Positions 55,023 to 64,000 of a stretch of DNA of 64,000 bases are shown here, piece after piece. Below the pieces are notes generated by a model. That model did not search any database, was not told the origin of the DNA, and saw only the letters and a program-made list of their open reading frames with translations. Position numbers and translations under genes: made by a program. The first letter of the stretch is position 1. Each line of letters begins with the position of its first letter. Source of the DNA: Aestuariivivens sediminicola. GTDB taxonomy: Bacteria; Bacteroidota; Bacteroidia; Flavobacteriales; Flavobacteriaceae. The stretch spans positions 454,408-518,407 of the forward strand of contig NZ_JAKMCM010000003.1 of NCBI RefSeq assembly GCF_022662015.1, read 5' to 3'.

Positions 55023-55295
55023 ATGGATACTCATTTTTCCTTATTTAATCAGATTAACAGTTTGTCCTTTTGGTTATTGCTTGAGAGCAATTACAGAAGT
55101 TGTGTGCAATTAAATGCCGATGAGGATCGGTTTTTTATTTCCATTAAAAAAGGTAATGCCATTTTATATGCGCATGAGATTAGCAGCCTGAGTAAAAAAA
55201 ATAAAAAATACCTACAGTTTGAACTGGCTGCGGTTGTCAATCACCTGCTCCACATCAAAAACAACATAACCTTTCAGAATAAGAAAAGCGCCTAA
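55023..55295 (+). CDS. Small protein of 90 residues, unknown function
   Basis: A 90-residue soluble frame, MDTHFSLFNQINSLSFWLLL onward, with no signal or motif I know. The stop overlaps the 3' end of the convergent glycosyltransferase gene by four bases. Codon use is like neighbouring genes and the frame is preceded by about 215 bases without other genes. Probably real, but weakly supported. Confidence 0.5.
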   Translation: MDTHFSLFNQINSLSFWLLLESNYRSCVQLNADEDRFFISIKKGNAILYAHEISSLSKKNKKYLQFELAAVVNHLLHIKNNITFQNKKSA

Positions 55296-56341
55296 GGCTT
55301 TAAAATCTTACTTATCGCGTCCATCCATTCATCCATGGCCGTTTTATTGGTATCGAAAGCCAGGCTCCCATTGCCATACGGTGCATAAACCAATGGATTG
55401 GTTACTGAGAAGAATCCAATGGTCGGTGTTAAAGCAGCACTGGCCAAATGCATCACGCCATTATCTGCAGCTATAAAGATTGAGGTATTGGCAATGATAG
55501 CACCCATTTCCCTTATGTCCTTACTATAAAAATGTGGCGCCCGAAAATTAATTTTAGAGCTATTTTCAATGGGTAACATTTCGATAACATTATGGTCTGG
55601 AAAGTCTGTGAGCAGTCGTTCATAGAAGGAATGCCACCAGGATTCGGAATAGCATTTATCACCGGTTGCATTTGTATAAATGCATATGGTTGGATTTTCA
55701 TTGTTAACAATACGGTCTAAAATGGATTTCCCAGCAGATAATTCTTCCCTGTTCAATTTGATGTTTAAAAGTGGTAGTTTCCCGGTGTTTTCCCGGTGTC
55801 CAATCTGATGCAGATAATATCTTAAGTTGTATACCGGGTATTTTGAGATATGATGGTAATCCGTATAGGTTTTTTCAATAGCCTCATATACTTCTCCGAA
55901 AACCTTAAAAGAGGCCTTACTAATTTTTGTCAGAAGCCGACCTGAAGATGAGTTTCTGTCCGCATTAATAACCAGGTCATAGCGTCTTCTCGTAAGCTTG
56001 AACCATTGTGCTATATAGGAGATTAAATTATTAAACGGCTTTTTGGGAAGCTGCATGATATGCCTGATCTGTGTGTAATTCTGAAAAACCGCATGGGCTA
56101 CCCCTCCTTTTACAAACAGATCAATCTGGCAGCCTGGAAAGGTATCAATGACTTCCTGAACGATTGGTGTTAACAGCAATTGATTCCCTAAACGGTGATT
56201 TGGTCTCACAATCAACACCCTCTTGATATCTTCAACCTTTAGTGAACCATAAACTGGTTCTTTGTAAGAACGACCTACATTTCTGGTGATGCTGTGCATG
56301 ACCTTTCTGCGGATTTCATTGATACTTCTGGGTACTTTCAT
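55292..56341 (-). CDS. Glycosyltransferase family 9 (heptosyltransferase-like)
   Basis: A 349-residue protein of the GT9/ADP-heptosyltransferase group: VLIVRPNHRLGNQLLLTPIVQEV near residue 38, YDLVINADRNSSSGRL near 120, PTICIYTNATGDKCYSESWW near 216 and FIAADNGVMHLASAALTPTIGFF near 290. GT-B fold, probably adds a sugar to the LPS core or a related glycan. It stands alone, with no other LPS genes beside it. Confidence 0.87.
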   Translation of the reverse strand: MKVPRSINEIRRKVMHSITRNVGRSYKEPVYGSLKVEDIKRVLIVRPNHRLGNQLLLTPIVQEVIDTFPGCQIDLFVKGGVAHAVFQNYTQIRHIMQLPKKPFNNLISYIAQWFKLTRRRYDLVINADRNSSSGRLLTKISKASFKVFGEVYEAIEKTYTDYHHISKYPVYNLRYYLHQIGHRENTGKLPLLNIKLNREELSAGKSILDRIVNNENPTICIYTNATGDKCYSESWWHSFYERLLTDFPDHNVIEMLPIENSSKINFRAPHFYSKDIREMGAIIANTSIFIAADNGVMHLASAALTPTIGFFSVTNPLVYAPYGNGSLAFDTNKTAMDEWMDAISKILKP

Positions 56342-56406
56342 GGTAATGCTTAAACGGGCGCAAATTACAAATAAATGGTAGAAAAAACGGTTGTTTATCT
56401 TTGATT

Positions 56407-57324
56407 TTATCGACCGATAATACGAGGTTTTGTAATCACCCTTTTGGAATTAATGAAGTAGACCCCGGTAAGCAAAATAATAGCAGCTATAACGGACTGC
56501 AGGGTTATTTTCTCATCCAGGACCCACCATCCCAGGATAAGTGCGATAATAGGGTTTACATAGGTGTTTGTGGCTACTTTCTCCGGAGAGACCTCCTTCA
56601 ACAGGTAATTGAATGCCGTAAATGCGATAATGCTTCCAAATAAAATAAGTAATAGCATAGACCATTGTACATCAGAGCTCCAGGAGGATGGTAATGACCA
56701 GGTTTCACCAAAACACAGACTCGTAATGGCTAGCATAATACCTCCGCTTAGCATTTGATATCCGGTATTCACAAAATAATTTGAGGGCATGTCTGCCCTA
56801 CCAACAAACAAACTGCCATAGGCCCAACTTACCATACAAACAAAAATCATAATCATACCGATGATTTGATTCTCTTGGCTAATCAGTTCTTTTTGACTCA
56901 CCAGGAGATAAATACCAATAAAACCTAAAACCACGCCTATGTAAGACATTATGGATATCTTCTTGCCCTGCAACAGCCACATTAATATAAGGACAACTAA
57001 AGGCTGTGCCGATATTTCCAATGCGGCGAATCCACTGTCTACATATTTGAGTGCCCACACCACTACCCCATTGCCAAAGGTTAAAAATAGAAAACCGGCA
57101 ATGATCGCATTTTTCAATTGTCTCTTGGTAATTGCAATACTCACCTTTAGCACTTTGGCAATGATAAAAATAAAGATACTGGAAACAAGAAATCGTATGG
57201 AGGCCAATTTAAAGGGAGGTAATTCACTTACGGCTATTTTATTTAATAAATAGGTAGATCCCCAGATAACATAAATCGCAAAAAATGCAAGTATGATGGT
57301 AATGCTTTTACGGGAAACGGCCAT
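56407..57324 (-). CDS. EamA-family (DMT) transporter
   Basis: A 305-residue integral membrane protein with about ten helices and two EamA repeats (residues 10-140 and 150-290). The first repeat begins FAIYVIWGSTYLLNKIAV and the second has LLKEVSPEKVATNTYVNPIIALILGWWVLDE. These are marks of the drug/metabolite transporter superfamily. Substrate unknown. It precedes the glycosyltransferase on the same strand by 65 bases. Confidence 0.92.
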   Translation of the reverse strand: MAVSRKSITIILAFFAIYVIWGSTYLLNKIAVSELPPFKLASIRFLVSSIFIFIIAKVLKVSIAITKRQLKNAIIAGFLFLTFGNGVVVWALKYVDSGFAALEISAQPLVVLILMWLLQGKKISIMSYIGVVLGFIGIYLLVSQKELISQENQIIGMIMIFVCMVSWAYGSLFVGRADMPSNYFVNTGYQMLSGGIMLAITSLCFGETWSLPSSWSSDVQWSMLLLILFGSIIAFTAFNYLLKEVSPEKVATNTYVNPIIALILGWWVLDEKITLQSVIAAIILLTGVYFINSKRVITKPRIIGR

Positions 57325-57407
57325 ATAAGAAAAATAAAATGTCTTGAAAAAGGATTAAGATTTGGCAAATGTACATTTATTTTCAATACCCTTATTATGC
57401 CGAGGTA

Positions 57408-58961
57408 CTATTCCTCGGGAGCATATCCATGTATGCGTTCGAAAAGCACATCAAAATTTAAACGAATGTAGGCATTTAACTTTTTCCGATAATCGCCTTT
57501 AAGCCATTCAACGAAATTAAAGGTACTTTTACTAATGCATTTCGTGTAGCGATTAATTCTGAAATCAATATCGTCACCAAGTTTTTTGGCCAGCATAATG
57601 GCATCATAGACATCCTCACTATTCTCGATGCATATTGTGGCATGTTGTTTTATGGATTGCTCCAAAACCGCTTTCGAAGATTTACCTTGCCTGATACAAT
57701 CCACGTAGGTCTGTTGGATATCGAGATACACCTCTTCAGAATTTGAAAACTCGGCACGCAGTTCCTCAGGCATCTCATATTTGAAATTACTTTCCAGTTC
57801 TTCATCGCTTAACAGGGAGTCCAGATAATAATTTGGAGATTTAAAAATGCGCTGCCAGTCCAAATTATCGCCCCAGGGACCAAAACGATGAAAATTATTT
57901 CCCAGATCGACAACAGTAAAGGTGTTTTTATTTTTTAGCACTCGCGAACCACGACCAATCATCTGATAGTAGAGGGTCAGGGATTTGGTTGCCCGATTCA
58001 GGATGATACTTTCGACCGTGGGCTCATCAAATCCTGTGGTCAAAATACTTACAGAGGTTAAAATGGCATCAGGCGTATTTTTAAACCATTTTAAAATCAT
58101 GGCGCGCTCCTTTTTGGTATTGGTATTGTCTAAATGCGCAATGTTGTACCCTGCCCGTCTAAAGGTCTCATAAACATGCAATGAGGTGTTGATACCATTG
58201 TTGAAAATCAAGGTCTTTTTTCCCTTGGAGCGCTCCTCATAGACATAAAGGAGTTTCGAAAGCATATCATCGGCCGTGTAGAGGTCTTCTGATGATTTAA
58301 CGGTATAATCGCCATTGGCGCCCACAATTAGAGAAGTCAGTCCCACATTGTAGGAATACATTTCCGCACGGGCAAGGAAGCCATTCTGTATTAAGGACTC
58401 AATGCTTTCCCCTACAATAAGTTCGTTGTAATTGTCGGTCATGGGCAATTCAATGCTCGAACTGAGCGGTGTTGCCGTAACACCTAAAATAAAGGACTTA
58501 CTGAAAAACTTAAAGAGTTTGGTAAACGAATTGTAATGGGCTTCATCAATGATAACCAGTCCAATATCCGAAATGTCCAGTTTGTCATCGTTCAGACGGT
58601 TGTTCAGGGTTTCCACCATGGCAACAAAACAACTGTACTCCCCCTGGTCACTCAAATCCGCCTTGCTGTCCACCACCTTGTTCACCACACTAAACTCGGT
58701 AAGCATTTTCGAGGTTTGCTTACAAAGTTCTATGCGGTGTGTCATCACCAGGACCTTTTTGTCATGGTGTTTGAGATACTGCCGTACAATCTCAGAAAAT
58801 ATAACCGTCTTCCCTCCTCCTGTTGGTAATTGATATAAAAGATGGTAATCTTCCGGAGATTCTTCGAAGGCCTTGAAAATCTTATTTATGGCACCTTTTT
58901 GATAGCTGTATAAGTCCTTGCCGGTTTTACGTTCTTCTAATTCTAATGTTGAAACACCCAT
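57408..58961 (-). CDS. DEAD/DEAH-box SF2 helicase
   Basis: A 517-residue superfamily 2 helicase. Walker A LPTGGGKT (45-52), DEAH box (139-142), GVTATPLS near 160, and the second RecA-like domain with SVSILTTGFDEP near 305 and QMIGRGSR motif VI. The C-terminal 140 residues are helical and of unknown role. It resembles type III restriction-type or RecQ-like helicases in broad layout, but no methylase or nuclease is next to it, so its job (DNA repair, recombination or other) stays open. Confidence 0.9.
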   Translation of the reverse strand: MGVSTLELEERKTGKDLYSYQKGAINKIFKAFEESPEDYHLLYQLPTGGGKTVIFSEIVRQYLKHHDKKVLVMTHRIELCKQTSKMLTEFSVVNKVVDSKADLSDQGEYSCFVAMVETLNNRLNDDKLDISDIGLVIIDEAHYNSFTKLFKFFSKSFILGVTATPLSSSIELPMTDNYNELIVGESIESLIQNGFLARAEMYSYNVGLTSLIVGANGDYTVKSSEDLYTADDMLSKLLYVYEERSKGKKTLIFNNGINTSLHVYETFRRAGYNIAHLDNTNTKKERAMILKWFKNTPDAILTSVSILTTGFDEPTVESIILNRATKSLTLYYQMIGRGSRVLKNKNTFTVVDLGNNFHRFGPWGDNLDWQRIFKSPNYYLDSLLSDEELESNFKYEMPEELRAEFSNSEEVYLDIQQTYVDCIRQGKSSKAVLEQSIKQHATICIENSEDVYDAIMLAKKLGDDIDFRINRYTKCISKSTFNFVEWLKGDYRKKLNAYIRLNFDVLFERIHGYAPEE

Positions 58962-59196
58962 AAAAATATTGTAATGCGCAAAAATAACATCTTTATGGAG
59001 TTTATGGTATATGATTGTCTCTAAAATTATTAATGGATATTAACAATGACGACTTTTACAACGTGTGCAAGGCATCATACATTCTGAAAAAAACTAAGAT
59101 TTTGTGTAACAAAATGGGCAACCAGGCATCTAATACCTAAACTTTTACATTCTGAAAAGACATTTTAAATCACTCATATAATTAAATCGATACACA

Positions 59197-61503
59197 ATGA
59201 ACAAAGCAGTTACAAACATTTTTGGTGCACTTGTATTTTTTATAAGTACCGGATTTCAATTAAGCGCACAGGACCTGGTTGGTGCCTGGGAAGGTAAGTT
59301 ATCAGTACAGGGAACGGAGATCCCTTTAGTGTTTAATATTAGCCAGGAAGAGGATGCGTATGCATCTACTATGGACAGTCCATCGCAAGGTGCAACAGGG
59401 ATTCAAATGGATGAAACCACCTTTGTAGACAATACCGTGACCATAAAATTTAGCCAGGCCGGTATTAAATATGTTGGTACACTGAAAGAAAATCAATTGG
59501 AAGGGACCTTTTATCAAAGTGGAATGGAACTTCCACTAATCCTGACAAAAACGATTAAAACCTTACCTGGCGACACCAGTCTACCGAGCACGGAAGACGA
59601 ACTGGAGGCGCTGGCCAACCTGGATTCCGGGGACTATAAATACAGCGTAAAGGATTATTTTTCCAGACCCAAGGCAAGATCCTTCAGCTTTTCACCGAAT
59701 GGTGAGTATCTGTCTTACAGAGAGAAAGATGAAAACACCAAAAACCATGTTTATGTAAAACATCTTGAAACCAATGAAGTCACTCGGGTTATAGAGGAAA
59801 AGGAAGAACTCATCAGGGGATTCGGATGGGCAAATGATAACCGTTTGGTGTATGTTATGGATAAAGGCGGTAATGAAGACTATCATTTATTTGCAGTTAA
59901 TATTGATGGTTCCAACCAAAAAGAACTCACACCTTTTGAGGGCGTGAAAGTAAATATACTGGAAGGATTAAAAGAGGATAAGGATCATATGATCATATCC
60001 ATGAACAAAACAAATCCGCAGATTTTCGAACCTTACAAAATCAATATCGTTACCGGCGAGCTCGTTCAGCTGTATAAGAATGAGGATGTGGCCAATCCAA
60101 TAAACACCTATTTGTTCGATAAAGATGGAAACCTCAGGGGATTTGCCAAGATCAGAGATGGGGTGAATATCGATTTTTATTACACTATAGATGGCAAAAA
60201 CTACGAAATCAATAAAGAACTGAGTTGGAGAGATACGTTTAATGCCTTGAGTTTTAATTATGCCACAGAAAATCCGCATGATGCCTATGTGGTATCGAAT
60301 TTAGAGAGTGATAAGGCCCAGATTCTGTTATACGACCTTAAGGAAGATAAGGTCATTGAGAAGTTGTTCTGGAATGACGATTATGATGTTTCGAACCTAA
60401 GACTATCAAGAAACCGAGGCTATGAGCTGGACTATTTTTCCTATGAAGGCGAAAAAAGGGTCATTGTTCCGGTGAGCGATTACTACAAAAAGCTGCATCA
60501 AAAGATTACTTCTCGATTTCCGAACTACAATTATACCCTGGCCGATGTCACAGATGATGAGAGCAAGTACCTCATATTTTTACAAAGCGATAAGTTGTAC
60601 GGTACCTACTATGCCTATGATGCCCTAAAGGATAGCTTCGAATTTTTATACGATTTAATGCCGAATCTCATTGAAGACGATATGGCCGAAATGCGTCCTA
60701 TAACCTTTACCAGCCGTGATGGAAAAACGATTCGTGGGTATATCACCCTCCCTAAGGAAGCGATTAATGGGAAGAAGGTACCGGTCATTGTAAACCCCCA
60801 CGGTGGCCCACAGGGCATAAGAGATTCCTGGGGTTTCAATCCTGAAGCGCAGCTATTCGCGAGTCGCGGGTATGCTACCTTGCAGGTCAATTTCAGAATT
60901 TCAGGAGGCTATGGAAAGGCATTTTTAGAATCAGGATTCAAACAGATCGGAAGAAAGGCTATGGATGACGTGGAAGACGGATTACATTATGTAGCTGAAC
61001 AGGGATGGGTGGATATAAATAATGCCGCTATCTACGGGGGCAGCCATGGCGGCTATGCCGTGCTTAGGGGGCTGACAAAAACCCCGGATCTATATGCCTG
61101 CGGTGTGGATTACGTCGGTGTATCCAATATCTTTACGTTTTTTAATTCCTTTCCTGAATATTGGAAGCCCTACAAAAAGATCGCTCAGGAAATATGGTAT
61201 GATGAAAACATCCCGGAGGAAAAGGAAATTATGAAGGAAGTATCTCCGGTATTCCATATCGATAAAATAAAGAAGCCCTTATTTGTGGTACAGGGGGCTA
61301 ATGATCCTCGTGTGAATATTAACGAGTCCGACCAGATAGTAAAAGGACTCCGTGCAAAAGGTGTAGATGTCCCCTATATGGTTAAATATGACGAGGGTCA
61401 TGGCTTTGCAAAGGAAACCAATAGCATTCAGTTATATGAAGCGATGATCGGATTTTTGGCAAAACACCTCAAAAAGGAGATCTCCTACCCTATAAATGAC
61501 TAG
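59197..61503 (+). CDS. Exported S9-family prolyl oligopeptidase
   Basis: A 768-residue peptidase with a signal peptide (ending FQLSAQ). After a short beta domain (about residues 30-120), a beta-propeller-like region is followed by the alpha/beta-hydrolase domain. The catalytic triad is visible: Ser616 in YGGSHGGYAVL, Asp703 in QGANDPRVNINES and His735 in EGHGF. PVIVNPHGGPQG near 535 is also typical. It should cleave peptides after Pro or similar residues in the periplasm or outside. A strong terminator follows. Confidence 0.94.
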   Translation: MNKAVTNIFGALVFFISTGFQLSAQDLVGAWEGKLSVQGTEIPLVFNISQEEDAYASTMDSPSQGATGIQMDETTFVDNTVTIKFSQAGIKYVGTLKENQLEGTFYQSGMELPLILTKTIKTLPGDTSLPSTEDELEALANLDSGDYKYSVKDYFSRPKARSFSFSPNGEYLSYREKDENTKNHVYVKHLETNEVTRVIEEKEELIRGFGWANDNRLVYVMDKGGNEDYHLFAVNIDGSNQKELTPFEGVKVNILEGLKEDKDHMIISMNKTNPQIFEPYKINIVTGELVQLYKNEDVANPINTYLFDKDGNLRGFAKIRDGVNIDFYYTIDGKNYEINKELSWRDTFNALSFNYATENPHDAYVVSNLESDKAQILLYDLKEDKVIEKLFWNDDYDVSNLRLSRNRGYELDYFSYEGEKRVIVPVSDYYKKLHQKITSRFPNYNYTLADVTDDESKYLIFLQSDKLYGTYYAYDALKDSFEFLYDLMPNLIEDDMAEMRPITFTSRDGKTIRGYITLPKEAINGKKVPVIVNPHGGPQGIRDSWGFNPEAQLFASRGYATLQVNFRISGGYGKAFLESGFKQIGRKAMDDVEDGLHYVAEQGWVDINNAAIYGGSHGGYAVLRGLTKTPDLYACGVDYVGVSNIFTFFNSFPEYWKPYKKIAQEIWYDENIPEEKEIMKEVSPVFHIDKIKKPLFVVQGANDPRVNINESDQIVKGLRAKGVDVPYMVKYDEGHGFAKETNSIQLYEAMIGFLAKHLKKEISYPIND

Positions 61504-61524
61504 TATTTGATTTGTGACTAATGT

Positions 61525-61558
61525 GAAAAAGCCATTTGAGTAATCAAATGGCTTTTTC
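61525..61558. terminator. Intrinsic terminator after the S9 peptidase
   Basis: A 15-bp perfect stem GAAAAAGCCATTTGA / TCAAATGGCTTTTTC with a 4-base loop. It lies 22 bases after the stop. The ends supply a T run on either strand. Confidence 0.85.
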
Positions 61559-61879
61559 TTTACATTCCATTAGGATTTAATCTATCCCAATTATTAAAAA
61601 CAAACCTGGCACGAATAGATCGTGTTTTAAAAGTACCTTGGTTATGCTCTTTTTATTATGTACTAAATAAATGCACCCATCCCCTCTTGTATTCAAAATG
61701 CCTTAAGTCCCCAAAAAGAAGTGTTAACTCATAATCTCTTTTTTTGATATAATCGACGAAATGCACTTTTAAGCCCAAAAATACTTACAAAATACATACA
61801 GTTTATCGATAAAATACTATTTAATACGTTTATTGGTAAAAATTTTTGTAGTTTTCGCTTGAATTTAACCTACTTAATT
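61559..61879. other. AT-rich intergenic stretch
   Basis: About 320 bases. It contains a weak CACGA-ATAGA-TCGTG hairpin (61610-61624) followed by TTTT and a promoter-like AATTTTTG near 61842. No gene supported. Confidence 0.5.
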
Positions 61880-62719
61880 ATGAAAAGAATACTACTCTTA
61901 ATTTATTTTATTGCTGTAAATTATACTTTAAATGCGCAGCAATGTGATGAGACATTACCAATAACAGAGACTTTTGATGATGCTAATGTAATTGATGTTT
62001 GTTGGAACCTTATTGACGCCGACGGTGACGGAAAAAACTGGTATTGGAGAGATTACGGAATTAGTAACGGTGGATATAAATGTCTTACATCCCGATCTTT
62101 TAGTTCTTCTTCGGGAAACTTAGATCCGGATAATTGGATCATTTCTCATGTTATAGATTTAACCACGTTTAACACAAATGATAATATTTATATTAATTAT
62201 AAAGTAAGAGCAGAACACCCTTCATTTGCACATGAATTCTACACGGTTTATGCTTCTCCAGGTAATCAAATTTCGGATTTTGAATCAAGTCCTGTTTCTA
62301 GAGGAGAATTTGCAGATGAAGTTGGTGCTAGTGGCGCATTTGTAAATAGAAGCTTAGACATTTCTTCTCTAGCTGGAAATATGATTTACATAGCTTTCAG
62401 GCATGAAAACATTGCTGGATCACAATTTATATTAAACATTGATGACGTTGTAATAAGTAATTCTCTATTAAATAATGAAGAATTCATTGATTTTGATTTC
62501 AAACACTATTATAACAAAGATTCCAGTACATTAATTATAGAAAACAACCATAATCTCGAGAACATCCAAATATATAACTTACTAGGAAAACGTGTACTCA
62601 ATAAACCGCTTGTACAATCAAAAGAATATATTGATTTATCAAGTTTAAACAGAGGCGTATATGTCGTTAAAGTTAAAAACGATATTAGTTCTAAGACCTT
62701 TAAAGTTATGAAATATTAA
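61880..62719 (+). CDS. T9SS cargo protein with a choice-of-anchor-J-like domain
   Basis: About 279 residues from the ATG at 61880 (MKRILLLIYFIAVNYTLNAQ, signal peptide); a TTG at 61859 is rejected. Residues 25-190 read as a choice-of-anchor J jelly-roll domain (ETFDDANVIDVCWNLIDADGDGKNWYW ... PDNWIISHVIDLTTF ... YKVRAEHPSFAHEFYTVYAS ... YIAFRHENIAGSQFILNIDDV). The C-terminal 75 residues are a T9SS type A sorting domain (LENIQIYNLLGKRVLNKP ... SLNRGVYVVKVKNDI ... KTFKVMKY). Base composition is more AT-rich than the neighbours and the gene is flanked by terminators. Confidence 0.86.
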   Translation: MKRILLLIYFIAVNYTLNAQQCDETLPITETFDDANVIDVCWNLIDADGDGKNWYWRDYGISNGGYKCLTSRSFSSSSGNLDPDNWIISHVIDLTTFNTNDNIYINYKVRAEHPSFAHEFYTVYASPGNQISDFESSPVSRGEFADEVGASGAFVNRSLDISSLAGNMIYIAFRHENIAGSQFILNIDDVVISNSLLNNEEFIDFDFKHYYNKDSSTLIIENNHNLENIQIYNLLGKRVLNKPLVQSKEYIDLSSLNRGVYVVKVKNDISSKTFKVMKY

Positions 62720-62753
62720 ATCTATTTTGATAATACATTTAGTAATAAACGAA

Positions 62754-62780
62754 AAAAGAGCCGCATCAAGCGGCTCTTTT
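62754..62780. terminator. Bidirectional intrinsic terminator
   Basis: An 11-bp perfect stem AAAAGAGCCGC / GCGGCTCTTTT with an ATCAA loop. It lies between two convergent genes and has T runs on both strands. Confidence 0.88.
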
Positions 62781-62802
62781 CAATCACATTTAGTTAATTA
62801 AT

Positions 62803-64000
62803 CTATTGTGGACTGGAGGATACTATTTTCTTAATCATCGTACCTTCCTTAGTCGTTAACCTCACAAAGAACATTTGGTTGTCTGTTCCTGAAAGATCGA
62901 TCTTACTGGAGTCCACAGTACCTTTAATATATTGTGTGTTCTCAGAACTTCTGATCAAAGCACCTTTAATATCGAACACCTCTATATTCACATCGGTATC
63001 GTAATCGAAGGAATACTTAATGTTTACCTCCTGATCAAATGGTACCGGATACGCTAAGAAGTCAACTGCTTTTGTTATCGCTTCTTTGGCTCCTTCACCG
63101 CAGTCAATACCGAGATCAACAGTATAAGTGTTACCGTCATCAACACCAGGTCTGTCGCTGCATCTGCACAATTCCTCACAGGTCACAGCGTGGGCAATTA
63201 CATAAACGGGACCACTTACATTGGTGAATGTTACGGAAATACCCGTTGAATGATCTAATGAACCTGCATTAAAGGTGTATTGTCCTGGTGCAACGGTTGG
63301 TGTACCGTTCTTTTCAGGGTACATATCACAACCGACATAGACATGGGCTTCACTCATGGCATAATCCATACCTATTCCATCATTGTCAATAGCATAGGTT
63401 ACCGTTATCTCCCCTTCTTGGGAATAATCTACAGTAACACTACCGACTAGAGCACCTTTGGAGACATCACATTGTGCTGCTCCTGCATACAATGGTAATT
63501 CAGAAATGTCTCCTTCGTCATAATGATTCGTCCATCCCCAACGCTTAAAGGAAGGAATAAAGCAACTCGCTGTTTCCATATCCATAGCAAAGGCGGTCTC
63601 ACAATTATCGTATTTATCAATTTCACGTGTTATTGTGCAAATCTTCATTGCAGAATTACCACAAGAATCAGTATACATAAACTTATAATCTTGCAACTGA
63701 GCACAACCATCTTCACTATATCTCATCTCACCATCCTTAACACCACTTAACGGTCCAGTTCCATCACAGTTGTCAGACCAAGATCCTCCAGCCCATTCTG
63801 TTGGAAATTCTTCCATGCATATGGTCATTGGTTCTGGGCAGGTAATTACTGGTTTTTCCAAATCAGGAACAATTGTAAAGGTAGCACTTGCTGTTATTGG
63901 TTCGATACAGGTATCTGTAATGGTCCAGGTCACTGTAATGGAATCACCACAGGCATCTGGCATTTGCTCACCGGCATCATTGGATAACTGTGGATCACAT
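62803..64000 (-). CDS. Large HYR-type surface protein with T9SS sorting domain (5' end cut)
   Basis: The minus-strand frame is open to the right edge, so the ATG at 63963 is probably internal and the true start is outside the window; about 399 codons are seen. It contains parts of HYR/Ig-like repeats (DACGDSITVTWTITDTC, KPVITCPEPMTICM, DSCGNSAMKICTITREI), then a beta-rich domain, then a C-terminal T9SS type A sorting domain (YPVPFDQEVNIKYSFDYDTDVNIEVFDIKGALI ... MFFVRLTTKEGTMIKKIVSS). It is likely a large adhesin or surface protein. Terminator at 62754. Confidence 0.9.
   Translation of the reverse strand, partial: CDPQLSNDAGEQMPDACGDSITVTWTITDTCIEPITASATFTIVPDLEKPVITCPEPMTICMEEFPTEWAGGSWSDNCDGTGPLSGVKDGEMRYSEDGCAQLQDYKFMYTDSCGNSAMKICTITREIDKYDNCETAFAMDMETASCFIPSFKRWGWTNHYDEGDISELPLYAGAAQCDVSKGALVGSVTVDYSQEGEITVTYAIDNDGIGMDYAMSEAHVYVGCDMYPEKNGTPTVAPGQYTFNAGSLDHSTGISVTFTNVSGPVYVIAHAVTCEELCRCSDRPGVDDGNTYTVDLGIDCGEGAKEAITKAVDFLAYPVPFDQEVNIKYSFDYDTDVNIEVFDIKGALIRSSENTQYIKGTVDSSKIDLSGTDNQMFFVRLTTKEGTMIKKIVSSSPQ

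Noticed and set aside
57408..58961. Helicase as part of a restriction or defence system
   Set aside because: Neighbours are an exporter and an S9 peptidase; no methylase, nuclease or other defence gene nearby.

Overview
The window is bacterial chromosome from a member of the Bacteroidota, most likely family Flavobacteriaceae. Evidence: low GC; -7 promoter boxes of the TAnnTTTG type; few Shine-Dalgarno sequences; an LpxC-FabZ fusion; PorX, the regulator of the type IX secretion system (T9SS); secreted proteins with C-terminal T9SS sorting domains; and an outer-membrane beta-barrel protein with a carboxypeptidase-like N-terminal domain. I see no tRNA, rRNA, insertion sequence, prophage or CRISPR array.

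Layout. 1-9.0 kb: a partial aroB, proline dehydrogenase, alanine dehydrogenase with a small membrane protein, an outer-membrane beta-barrel protein, a tiny secreted peptide of three 14-residue repeats, then porX-tsaE-membrane protein on the minus strand. 9.2-20.1 kb: an HD phosphohydrolase, the lipid A set lpxD-lpxC/fabZ-lpxA with efp and a second lpxD-like gene, sucD, fabG, a large membrane-anchored protein and a prohibitin-family protein. 20.2-27.9 kb: a complete histidine operon hisG-D-C-B-H-A-F-IE, preceded by a leader peptide with four His codons, an intrinsic terminator and an alternative antiterminator pairing, so it should be controlled by attenuation. 28-33.4 kb: a TruA-like pseudouridine synthase, DUF2461 and DUF72 proteins, and two exported proteins of unknown role. 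33.6-38.3 kb: leuC-leuD-leuA-leuB. 38.5-43.5 kb: a T9SS-exported metalloprotease, an MscS-family channel and a DUF3817 protein. 44-49.9 kb: a two-subunit molybdenum hydroxylase, a divergent EF-G paralogue without the usual catalytic His, and two small unknown genes. 50-54.8 kb: three tandem structured 180-bp repeats, then a minus-strand group of lipoproteins and exported proteins, including a TlpA-like thioredoxin overlapping a DsbD-N-like lipoprotein. 55-59 kb: a glycosyltransferase, a drug/metabolite exporter and a helicase. 59.2-64 kb: an S9 peptidase, a small AT-rich T9SS cargo protein, and the 3' part of a large HYR-type surface protein that runs off the right edge.

The window is mostly housekeeping (amino-acid synthesis, lipid A, translation), with an envelope and secretion theme: PorX at 7.5 kb and three likely T9SS cargoes at 38.5, 61.9 and 62.8 kb. 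I did not find a clear new multi-gene system. The signals that best repay checking are the histidine attenuator, the structured repeats at 49961-50487, the 14-residue-repeat peptide, the His-less EF-G paralogue, the duplicated unknown beta domain in the metalloprotease, and the lipoprotein group at 50.6-54.8 kb. Family assignments come from reading motifs and from memory; no database search was run.
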